A stretch of 64,000 nucleotides of DNA from Lineus longissimus. Lineage: Eukaryota > Nemertea > Pilidiophora > Heteronemertea > Lineidae. The notes under the pieces are model-generated. The model was not told the origin of the DNA. It worked only from the letters and a program-made list of their open reading frames with translations, and made no database searches. How positions within the stretch are numbered: position 1 is the stretch's first letter; every line of letters starts with the position of its first letter. Position numbers and translations under genes: made by a program. Below, in pieces: positions 50,774 to 61,454 of the stretch. The stretch covers positions 22,389,501 to 22,453,500 of the forward strand of contig NC_088310.1 of NCBI RefSeq assembly GCF_910592395.1, given 5' to 3'.

Positions 50774-51495
50774 TACAATGTATGACACAAAATTGTTCTT
50801 AAAAAAATATACATGTATGTGCCAATTAAGCCAGACCTAGTTTCAATAGTCAGCTAGATGTGATGTAATGTTCACAACGGCTGTATGATAGCGTAAATCA
50901 TGGGGCCACTTAAACTTGTTTTCTTTTTGTTGTGCATGTTTGGGTGTGACTGGGCCTGCGTTGTCCGAGTTTATTGGGTTCTTGTGGCTCAGGCGATTAG
51001 AAATAACTCATAATTAGTTATTCCGCACACGAATTCGCTGCAACTTGCCATTTATAGAATTTGTTTATCAATGACACAACAGATTTGTTAAAAAGAATCA
51101 TACATGTACAACCTTTATCGCAGGAAATGAAATTGTTTCATGCAAATAGCTTCCTAACTGTGATAGCGATTAATTCTCATATAACAAAAATCTCTTTATT
51201 TCCCTATTATTTCCCTTGTTAGAAGTGAGTGTTTTTATTCAGTTATGACACTAGGTAACTAGTGTATTTTAAAACGGGTGTTTTTGTTATCTTATAGACT
51301 GGTATAGTTTTCCATTTCCATTTACGTGTATGTGTATCGAATGTTTTTGATTAACTGAAAGAAGATATCGTATATCTTGTATTCTTTTATTTCTCGGTAG
51401 AACACATATATATCGCACAGACAATCAAGTTAATTGGACAAACTAGAAACCAAATATCTGTGATACTGACACGCTAAATTTTTGTACAGTTTTAA

Positions 51496-51501
51496 AATAA
51501 A
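51496..51501 (+). terminator. TRPM polyadenylation signal
   Basis: AATAAA about 720 bp after the stop at 50773, followed by T- and GT-containing sequence. The same site is present in the second copy at 52856-52861. Confidence 0.45.
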
Positions 51502-51943
51502 AAGTCATTATTCTTTTAAACGTGCTTGTTTATCTCCTTTTCAAATCAATTTGCTACTACGACACTATCAGTTTACACACAGAACGTATAGAAGTAGTGT
51601 AAATGCCTCCTTGCAGGTTAGAGAGATTTAACAGACGGCTAGAAATTATATCTATACATGTACTGCTTGGTGTTGAGAACAGTTCATTAGATAGATATAG
51701 GGATTGGAAAATGTTATGGTAAATCCCAAGAGTATTTGTTATCATCTGTTTTAGAAGAATTTGTTTAATGTGCTCCAGCCGCTTATGGTGAATTTTTCTT
51801 AATTTGATCGGTATATACTAACTTCAGTTCTCACGTTTTCAATCATGATACGTTCCCCTGTGCGTTTATATCACATATCAACCACTGCAATTAACATGAT
51901 CGCATTGAGCTCAATAACTTGATTACATGTACCATTTTTTCAG

Positions 51944-52133
51944 TGTTGACCATCAAAATGAACTTGCATTACTCAATGACCAGCTGAAATCCCTCAACGA
52001 TCACGTGAATCGGAAGTTGATGTTCCAGGAGCTCCAGTTGTCCACCATGATGGATATACTCAAGAAACTGGCCAAGACAGATGAAACAGAAAAGATAACA
52101 GCTGTTGATGTTGCAACTTATTACATGCCTTAA
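51944..52133 (+). CDS. Second copy of the TRPM terminal exon
   Basis: An exact frame-preserving copy of 50584-50773, including the acceptor TTTTTTCAG, the coiled-coil segment and the TAA stop; one synonymous change (GTC to GTT). Because the first copy already carries stop and poly(A) signal, this one would be used only if splicing skipped copy 1. It would then yield the same protein with a nearly identical 3' UTR. Confidence 0.6.
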
Positions 52134-53483
52134 TACAATGTATGACACAAAATTGTTCTTAAAAAAATATACATGTATGTGCCAATTAAGCCAGACCTAG
52201 TTTCAATAGTCAGCTAGATGTGATGTAATGTTCACAACGGCTGTATGATAGCGTAAATCATGGGGCCACTTAAACTTGTTTTCTTTTTGTTGTGCATGTT
52301 TGGGTGTGACTGGGCCTGCGTTGTCCGAGTTTATTGGGTTCTTGTGGCTCAGGCGATTAGAAATAACTCATAATTAGTTATTCCGCACACGAATTCGCTG
52401 CAACTTGCCATTTATAGAATTTGTTTATCAATGACACAACAGATTTGTTAAAAAGAATTATACATGTACAACCTTTATCGCAGGAAATGAAATTGTTTCA
52501 TGCAAATAGCTTCCTAACTGTGATAGCGATTAATTCTCATATAACAAAAATCTCTTTATTTCCCTATTATTTCCCTTGTTAGAAGTGAGTGTTTTTATTC
52601 AGTTATGACACTAGGTAACTAGTGTATTTTAAAACGGGTGTTTTTGTTATCTTATAGACTGGTATAGTTTTCCATTTCCATTTACGTGTATGTGTATCGA
52701 ATGTTTTTGATTAACTGAAAGAAGATATCGTATATCTTGTATTCTTTTATTTCTCGGTAGAACACATATATATCGCACAGACAATCAAGTTAATTGGACA
52801 AACTAGAAACCAAATATCTGTGATACTGACACGCTAAATTTTTGTACAGTTTTAAAATAAAAAGTCATTATTCTTTTAAACGTGCTTGTTTATCTCCTTT
52901 TCAAATCAATTTGCTACTACGACACTATCAGTTTACACACAGAACGTATAGAAGTAGTGTAAATGCCTCCTTGCAGGTTAGAGAGATTTAACAGACGGCT
53001 AGAAATTATATCTATACATGTACTGCTTGGTGTTGAGAACAGTTCATTAGATAGATATAGGGATTGGAAAATGTTATGGTAAATCCCAAGAGTATTTGTT
53101 ATCATCTGTTTTAGAAGAATTTGTTTAATGTGCTCCAGCCGTCACACACTCGGAAGGTGGTAACAGGACGCAGTGAAACTTTTATGTAAGGGCTGTGTAC
53201 ACCAACCAAACTATGGTTTGGTAGGGTGCAGTCAAGCATAGAATAGCAGACAGTTTGGATGTGCGATGGCATGCTAACTCTTCTGTGGGACACAATGCCC
53301 CAAACCATCTGGTGACTATTCTCGTTGATATCGGCCAATGAAAATGATCGTGTCTGTGCACAGCATATATTTCTGGCCTATATCGTAACAGGCATAGGCC
53401 CTATGAACTGTATATCTTTAATCCCTGTCCGAATACGGCACAGAATAACAATCCTTTGCTTCAAGTGAAGGCCTACCTATACT

Positions 53484-56107
53484 ATGCCTTCAATGAAATT
53501 TCTGTTCCGATATTCACGTGGTGGCCTGTATTTGATATGGATTATCCCTTGGCTCTTCTGGCTGAGTGGTGAGTATCCCTTCCAAACATCCCATCGAAAT
53601 TGAAATCTCCAGGATTTGACATGTACCTCCGGTGAGTGGCCCGTCCCGAACGCCTGGAATCCGTGTAGTTCGGAACCACCATAATACAGTATTACAAACC
53701 AAACACAAGACTAACAGTTGGCGATATCTCAGTAGTTCTAATAATAAGCACTTTCAACACGGCATGTTTCTTACTGTATTGACTGTCATCTTATAAAAAA
53801 GCACTTTGGTATGGTGCTAGTGTCTGGAACTAGGCGATATCCTGGTGAACTCTGAACCAGAGATCGGCCAGGTCAAGACTACTTTAATCCATCCACAATC
53901 ATCACCCCCACTGACATCCTGGCCTGCGACTTCCCTTGGCTTTCTGCTCAACGACCTCGGCGGTTATCACAGGCCAACCAATAAGCTAAGCAGCGTGCAA
54001 AAAGCAAAATTTATTTCTTTTTTTCCAGTGATACACCAACAAAATCCGCAGCAGAACCAAGAGGAGGTCATGTTTGCTGGGGGATTACGTAATCACAGGT
54101 AGATCTATATTTCAGTGTTTATCTTGTCATTGCTTTCCAAAAAGTTCAATTTTTGAATAAATGATGAAGAACAAGTAGGCCTAGATGAAATAATTTACTA
54201 AATTACTAAAGGCACAATCTGTTATTATCATAGTTATGTGTAACCATGGTTTTTTTTCGATAGATCGTTCTCAGACACGCGAAACCGTGAGAAAGTATTA
54301 TGAGACTTGGTGGTGGTGGTGGTGCGGTGGGGGGGGGGGGGGGGGTATGCCATATGGTGTGTGTGTGGTGTGGCGAGGGTCAGACCTCCACTTCTAATCA
54401 TTTTCGAGTAGCTCGAATGAAACAAATTTTGTATTCCAGATGGAAGGACGAGGAAAAAGGATATTTAGATATACCAACTATTTACGTGATCACCCCAACC
54501 TATAAAAGGGCACATCAAAAAGCCGAGCTCACTCGGTTAGCACAGACCTTACTTCATATCAGAAAGCTTCATTGGATTATTGTCGAAGACTCGAAATGGA
54601 AGACGCAGCTGGTCTCGAGATTCCTGATGATTTCTGGCCTCTCGTACATGCATCTACACATTTCTACCCCGCGAAAGTTCAGGCGAAAAAAAAATTTGTG
54701 GCAAACGCCACGTGGTACTGAACAGAGGAACCTGGGGATTCAATGGCTCCGGAAGAATCTGCAAGCAGACGATAGAGGGGTTGTTTACTTTGCAGATGAT
54801 GACAATACGTACGATATACGTCTCTTTGACGAGGTACTTTACCTTTACAGTCATCAAAGTGTCTCTGGACCAGATATTTAAAATATAAAGATATTTTCTA
54901 GAAAAATAATCTAGAATGATGTCACTATTATCAAATATGAAACTGCAGCATTACAGGGGAACAGTAAGAGAAACACGAACAAATGATAAGTACACGTATT
55001 GACGACAGAAAACTGAATGAAAACACAACAGGACATTTCCTGCATATGCGCCTATGCCTATAGATGTTTTCCTCTCTTTCTTCAGTTAAGTTAACTCCTG
55101 AAAAAGTATCATATTGGTAAAGCACAAGAAGATACCCTTTATTATAAAGCTACGATTTGTTAGAATACAGCATGTAAAGAAAATTTAAGCTCGTATCCTC
55201 ATTCTTTACTTCCAGATGAGAGACACCAATGGTGTTTCATGCTGGCCAGCAGGCCTTCATGGTAAAATTCTGTATGGAGGACCTATCTGTAGAGATGGCA
55301 AAGTAAGAAGCTTGGCCTGCATGTACTTTCGTTTTTGCGGTATAAGTACCTGGCTAAAAAATAAACTATAAATAATCTCAATATAGGTTCTGCATGAGTT
55401 ATAACCATTATCAATAAAATTCCTTCCTGATGCTCTTCTTTCTTTGAGGTAATCGATTTCCGAGCTCATTGGAGAAGAGATCGTCCATTTCCAATGGATA
55501 TGTGCTCCTTTGCTGTGAACGTCAAGTTGCTGTTGGAGAGCCCGGAAGCTAAATTCGATATCGAAGCCGAGGGAGGATTTCAAGAATCATCTTTATTGAC
55601 CAAGATCACCACCGTTGATAAACTGGAACCCAGAGCTGCAAATTGTACTAAGGTACGACTAAACTAATAGATTGCAAGGCAGTTGTAAATTTATTAACGT
55701 TATGTTGAGCTTCTGAGCGTCTCGATATTTTGGAATACGTCCTCAATATTCTTCTGGCTCCATAATCATCAGTTCATTTTGAGATGCATCCTAATGATTT
55801 CTACTCACGCTTCCGGTGACCTGCGCCTCGTCCACATTTGCTGAATTGTACTATTAGATTACTCTCGTTGAAACTATATCTTCTCAGAAGACGTGTCAAC
55901 CATCATACATAAGTCACTAGAAATAGATGTAGTGCGAGGCACGGAGCAAGAGCGGTAGCAAATTTCTTCTCACTATTTCATATATGTTGGTTTCAGATAC
56001 TAGTGTGGCATACAAGAACTGAGTCACCAAGTCTAAAGGATGAGGAAAAGCTGCAGGAAGAGTTGAAACTAAAATATAACAACACTTTGAAAATCCCAGA
56101 GGTATGA
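53484..56107 (+). CDS. Beta-1,3-glucuronosyltransferase (GlcAT family, GT43)
   Basis: Exons: 53484-53568, 54029-54098, 54440-54833, 55216-55302, 55449-55652 and 55997-56107 (TGA). Phases agree; the product is 316 aa, close to the usual 320-335. Exon 1 encodes a short basic tail and a signal anchor (LYLIWIIPWLFWLSV), so it is a type II Golgi enzyme. The stem is Gln/Asn-rich. Catalytic landmarks: PTIYVITPTYKRAHQKAELT (about 64-83), HWIIVEDS (96-103), the Mn-binding DDD in YFADDDNTYD (171-173), RPFPMDMCSFAVN, catalytic Glu in GGFQESSLL, LEPRAANCTK and the UDP-binding WHTRTE. The family moves GlcA from UDP-GlcA to galactose, either in the proteoglycan linker (B3GAT3) or HNK-1 epitopes (B3GAT1/2); the sequence does not decide which. 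It begins 343 bp after the TRPM 3' duplication. Confidence 0.9.
54309..54370 (+). repeat. GGT/G-run and GT simple repeat in a B3GAT intron
   Basis: (GGT)n, a G run of about 16 and a GTGTG stretch lie 70-130 bp before the third exon. The run is likely polymorphic and prone to sequencing error. Confidence 0.8.
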
Positions 56108-57711
56108 CGATTGCATTTAGAGCCAGATGGACAATAGACTACATGGGCAATATACTGATCGTTTCAAGTATTCTGTCGAGAGGTGCGGCGAATTAAACTG
56201 TCATCATCGTCATTAAAAAAAAAATCCGTTCAAACTCTTATGCCACAGATTATCATTGCGGAGTGTTTTGAGACAAAACCTAAGATTTTATTAGTTTCAA
56301 GCCATTACGGCTTAAAAACATAAAAACGTAATCGCATTGTGTACCATAATTGAACGTGCATAAATAAATGTCAAATAACACAAAAACATGCTATTGTTCT
56401 CCTTTCTTACTAATAACATACCAGGAAACTGAAAATGATAATCGTGGAAGAACATCCTACGGACATACTTAATACGCAGCTTTTCTGATAGTGCCATGAT
56501 GAAGAAACGTAATATTGTACTGTCTGAATTTCATGTTTGAGTTTACTTTCGATGCTGATCTCATTCTCTGATTACATTTTAAATCCATACACTGCATATT
56601 AAATATTTAGTAAGTCTTTTGTAAACATAGTTAAGAGCAAGGGTGATGGACAGAAGTGGCATGAGTGCGACTGATGAGGTGCAGCAAAATGCTTAAAGGC
56701 CTACACCATTCGTTAAATATAAGAAATTCGTAATTGAATTCGAAAGGTTCACATTGTGCAAATATGTACGTACTGGATATAGATTCCACAATGTCATTGA
56801 AGAGACGGATATACAAAGTCTATATGTACCGCGTCTCAGCCAATTCTTTTGTATTCATTCATTGTGCATCTGCATATCTATTTTCCTGGACCACCAGTAC
56901 CCTTTTAAACGTTAAACAAACGGCGTGCCCCTTTAAACGGTTTACGTACGATATTTATTGTATCCTTCTCTGATGACAGGTAGAAAATCATTAATGTACT
57001 AGTCTCCTACATCTCATTCGACCGGCGTTTGACATGATGCCCATGATTGCTGTTGATTATGAAAGACTGGTTTTTATTACAGCCATCGGATTGCAACATT
57101 TCCTGAACCTTTAGGAGCCTCGCAGCAACATTGGTGACGGAATAACAGACAAATAACAACACTCGCCATCAAACCAACCAACAAAACGTTATGATTTTAT
57201 TTAGATTTGGTCAGGTTGTCCAGATCTGTGTTCTCCTCACATTACATAAAACAACTCTTAAACGACAGGATGCGAGGGTGATGATAGCACAGAGGTATTA
57301 TCATATTTGGCTAACCCACTTGTCAAGTTCCATCGGCTATGATCCCAACCTCAACACATCTTATTGAGAAAAACATTTTTTTTCCAAAGGCGATATGACA
57401 AGTGAGGTCAGTCGTGAGGTTCGTTTTGATATTATGACGGCTGATTTGTGTTGATTGTTTTGAACTTCTGTCAGATCTTCCCCTGGTAACGATATAACTA
57501 GTCGGACACGAGTTGTCCAAACACAAGCGTCTCTCTATCGCTAGTCTTTAACGACACCTTTGGTAATGGAAACCAGCCTAATTTTCCAGTCACAGTCATG
57601 GAAGTACTTTCTTCGGGGAAACCGCCGTCCGTCTCAGAAATCCGAAATGCTATCAACTCTATACGTCAAATTGGAAGCTTCTTTTTATCATTTAGATGCT
57701 ACTTCCAATGT
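56108..57711. other. 3' regions of B3GAT (plus) and GPCR (minus); no other gene seen
   Basis: A candidate B3GAT polyadenylation hexamer AATAAA lies at 56363-56368. The remaining ORFs are short and unsupported. Confidence 0.4.
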
Positions 57712-58698
57712 TTATCTCATACTTCTCTCGGTCATTGAAATGCTGTTTACCACACTCACATGGTTTGTCCTCCGAATCATAGACTTCAATTCCGCCCTGA
57801 ATTTTGTCCCAGTGAGACAATATAGGTAGAAGTTGATTCCGCTATTAGTGTAGACTAGCATTTGAGCAATACTATCGGCTAGAAATGCCCTTCCATCTTT
57901 TTCTATCATTCGTTTAACTTGGTCAGTCCCGGCGTAAAGGATGACAATGGGTGAAGTTAGTAAGAGAAAAGTCACATTCAAGGTCAAACTTGTTACTATA
58001 CCACTAGATATACGTTTACGGGATGTGTGCTTCAATCTTGGCATTAGGCTGAGTTTGCAGAATATCAAGGCGGTACTGGTGATCATGATTGACGCAGGGA
58101 TGAGCGAGAACAGCACAGTGTTCATCCAGGCCATGACTCCTTGATCGGCTACACAACTTTCATTCTCAAATCGGAACCGGTACACAGTTTGAAATGTGTA
58201 AAACGCAAGAAGAACGACGTAGATTATCCACAGGAAAATCGTACCTGAACGCGTGGTCAATCTTAGGTTCGACTGTATGGGGCACACGACAGACAGCGTC
58301 CTTTCAATAGAAACAGCAACCAATGTCCACGCGCTAAGGTTCGTCAACATTATGAGGCAGAACCACCAAATTTTGCAAGTGTAGGGGGATATGTTCATGA
58401 AGTGTTTCCCGGAGGAAATACTTACTGTGCCAGGGATACAGCAAAGGTACAACACGAGCAAGTCCACAATCGAAAGATAGCTAAGGTACACGCCAGTCAC
58501 TGTCTTTTTCATGGCGGGTCGTCGCATTACTAAAAAGGAGAGAATGTTACCTATCGTTCCTGCAACCAGCAGGATAGCTGTCCACGCAACCGCGACGTAG
58601 ATGGAAGCGGTGCTGAGATGAGGATATAATCCGGGTGGAACTGATATCCATTCCTTGGGCGGAGTGGTCGGAGTGTAATCCATATTGAGGTTTAGCAT
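57712..58698 (-). CDS. Orphan rhodopsin-class GPCR, intronless, 328 aa
   Basis: The minus-strand ATG at 58698 opens a single-exon seven-helix receptor. TM1 carries GN (50-51), TM2 LSIVDLLV (Asp79), Cys108 and Cys182 form the likely extracellular disulfide, and the DRY position reads ERT (132-134). TM6 has SP (249-250) in place of CWxP. TM7 ends NFYLYCLTG (289-297), so the NPxxY proline is Phe. NxxNFYLYCLxG-F/R is frequent in invertebrate FMRFamide-receptor-like and other peptide-receptor-like orphans. The N-terminus is short, Pro/Thr-rich and without an N-x-S/T site near the start. The ligand cannot be told. A second ATG at codon 6 is possible. It is convergent with B3GAT. Confidence 0.85.
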   Translation of the reverse strand: MLNLNMDYTPTTPPKEWISVPPGLYPHLSTASIYVAVAWTAILLVAGTIGNILSFLVMRRPAMKKTVTGVYLSYLSIVDLLVLYLCCIPGTVSISSGKHFMNISPYTCKIWWFCLIMLTNLSAWTLVAVSIERTLSVVCPIQSNLRLTTRSGTIFLWIIYVVLLAFYTFQTVYRFRFENESCVADQGVMAWMNTVLFSLIPASIMITSTALIFCKLSLMPRLKHTSRKRISSGIVTSLTLNVTFLLLTSPIVILYAGTDQVKRMIEKDGRAFLADSIAQMLVYTNSGINFYLYCLTGTKFRAELKSMIRRTNHVSVVNSISMTERSMR

Positions 58699-61454
58699 CC
58701 AACATACTGTTTTAGGCGTTTACCACTCCTCTACTGTCATAAATGCATAATCTCGCTTTATCCAAATAGCTATTTTGTATACCGACACAAACCCACCGTA
58801 AATGTCTACTCTCAACTTTATTTCAGTTCAGAACTCGAATTCAGTTAAATTTCTCAGTTCCTTTACCTGCCTGAGCAGTGGTTTATGACCGGTAATGCAT
58901 CGCTTCCCTGATGTATAAATCCACTATGTGAGATTATGTTACGTTTGTCCCTCTTCGGGACAAACTCAATTATCTATCACTTTGCCGGTGTGCACACTTT
59001 CGCCACTGCTGTTGATTCTGGCTGTTGATTGCCATCATTAGCATGTCATTATATCAGCACTTCAGTTGAGACGTCAGTGATCCCGACATTGGTCCACTTC
59101 GCTCAATGGAGCACATTGATTTGTTCGATTAATGGCGATGGAAAAAAGGCGTTGATTGCGTGCGAGCTGGGACATAGGTGGCAATACGTATGATACGCAG
59201 TTTTTTACAAAAAATATTAAAAACGAAATGTAGTCTATTCATAGAAAACATGATCAGATAAAGCGTTCAGCAGAGTTTGTTAAAAATAACTGAAAATTAA
59301 GACTCAATGTCGGGACCTGAATCCTTGATATAACTTTAAACGCTCACAACCTTTACATGCCGGTGTCAATGATTGAGTGTGATTTCTTAACTGAATTCAG
59401 GTTGCGTGACGAACTACTATGTTATCGGTTAGTAGCAATATTCCTCAGTGTACTTCTGGTCAGCACCAGCATATATAGATGCTGCATGATATCTTGGTGA
59501 CTATCTCGATAATGGCGGCACGACGCATCGCATCGATCAGATCAATGTTTCAATACAGTCTGTCATGTTGAGATCATCGGAGGTGCGACCATCCACCCAA
59601 CGTTTAATTGTTAATGTGATCTTCAGAAGGGAGTAAGGTTTTACAGTCTAAAGTGGATGCATCGATCGGATGAACTGTTTTGCGTTGTCAGTTCGATGTA
59701 AATGATTTGTTATACATGTTGCTTTGAATTTCGATATCATGTGGCCGATCGAAGGATGTGTTGGTGTGACATGTAACTAGTAGGCTAAGTGGTGAAAGAT
59801 GAACCTACTCATCGAATACTCGTGTCACAGATCACATATTGTTGTCGTCGATTCTAAAAAAACCAACCTCAACTGCTTGGACGGTCGAAAAAGTAACGTG
59901 CTACAAACAAGTCACGAGCGAGTCATCGACTGAAATAGGCCGGGTTTGGTCACCTTTGGTATAATAATCGATCATTCGAAGATCAAAATCAATGTCTCCT
60001 TAGTGTTCCTGGTTGACAAAGATGCTCGTCGAAAATAATCGGTAGAGACAAGTCGGGACACGCCGACTTTCGAAAAAAGCTTTCCCTACACACCACCATT
60101 ACACACACCAATTAAAATATATTTAGATTGGCCAAGCCGTTTTCCTCCGAAAACCAATACAGGACGAACGGTCGGACGGACGGACAGAGACGGAAATCGC
60201 ACCCTCTCTCTTCAACATGTACATGTACATATAGCCTATTTGAGCTGAGGGGTAAAAACTTTGTGGTACGGTCATCGTGGTCGATTTAAACAACTTTTGC
60301 TCCCCTGCACCAAAAATCCACACAGTCAGATGAGCAATTTTGAAAATGATTAACAAAGAAGTTTTTATTTCGAAAGAAAGTAGTTCTTTCTCGCTCCTCT
60401 GTAACCCGTTTCGAAATCATTCAAATGCCTCATGCATGAACATTTGGTGACACGATAAACCATTTCGATGCAAGCACTTTATCGATAGCAAATGGCATTA
60501 CTATTTATTACAAAATGCGAACAACCTCATGCAAATGTGTTCTGGCTACATCATTCTATCACGACACGAATAATAACCAGCATCATTATTCCAAACAAAT
60601 AATCCTCTTGTATTTATTTATTGCTGTAATTAACGAGAGGGCTTGATGATTGAAATCAGAGCAGGGCATTGACAGACACGCCTGTGGGGTGCGGTCAGCC
60701 CACATGTAACCATCTTGACCCAGCATCCTGATCCACTGTTAAACGTGAACTTTTATTTGGCGAACGTATAAGATGTTAAACAATTTCTGGACAATCTCAT
60801 GTCGGACCTGCACACTACACTACATTTGATTACATCAAAGGTCAACATGGTTAATCAGCCAGTGTGATACATTAAATTTGACTGTTATAATGCATCTTAT
60901 ATTAGCCTCATAGCTTTTTCCCATCTTCTCGAAATGGAACAATGGCACCTTACAACCTTCTTGCACGAGCCTATTGAAAACGGTAATTCCAGAGGAGGCC
61001 TACAGTGCAGATATTGGGATATTATGCGGCCGCCGTGGTAAATCAGAAAACCAGTGCATGAATTGTACACAGTAAGTTGAAGAAGCTTGGTACATTACCG
61101 GTGGTACAATTGTCATACGACGACACTGCCTTATGCAGTGAAAATAAAAAAATTGGGTCAGAGAATTCCAATTTCCCGTGATAGACAGTACATACGCATA
61201 TTCCTTCTTCTTTAACTTTTTATTTGTAATTACATGGATCTCTGATAAGATGGATGTTTAATCATTCCAAATTCGAGCAAAACGTCCTGGCCGCCTCAGT
61301 GATAAAAAAATCGATGGTCTGCTCAATTTTGCCGAATGTTATCAGCTGCTACTGTTTCACGTTTTTTCCTAGCTAAAACTGTTTGGCCTGGTCAGTCCTT
61401 GAAATACATGTACCCTGTTATTTAGAAGCTAGAATTGTCATCTTATGTGTGAGA
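58699..61454. other. Intergenic between GPCR 5' end and FUT 3' end; no gene seen
   Basis: This should include the GPCR promoter and 5' UTR and the fucosyltransferase 3' UTR. There are no ORFs with motifs and no repeats with clear ends. A short GGAC tandem (GGTCGGACGGACGGACAG, 60170-60187) is present. Confidence 0.4.

Larger units (their letters stand above)
50422..53141 (+). repeat. 1360-bp tandem duplication covering the last TRPM exon and 3' UTR
   Basis: 50422-51781 and 51782-53141 are aligned at a constant offset of 1360. Visible differences are only two C-to-T changes (50746/52106, synonymous; 51099/52459). Each copy contains part of the last intron with its TTTTTTCAG acceptor, the terminal exon, the 3' UTR and an AATAAA (51496-51501; 52856-52861). 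The unit starts CTTATGGTG and ends GCTCCAGCCG. It is either a very recent duplication or an assembly join of two haplotypes. Confidence 0.93.

Noticed and set aside
53111-53338. 75-codon minus-strand ORF at the edge of the TRPM duplication
   Set aside because: Starts with TTG, has no motif, and partly lies in duplicated 3' sequence; I could not support a gene.
54300-54439. N-terminal extension of the B3GAT exon (Gly-rich)
   Set aside because: It comes from a GGT/G-run simple repeat upstream of a clear acceptor at 54439; the true N-terminus is supplied by exons at 53484 and 54029.
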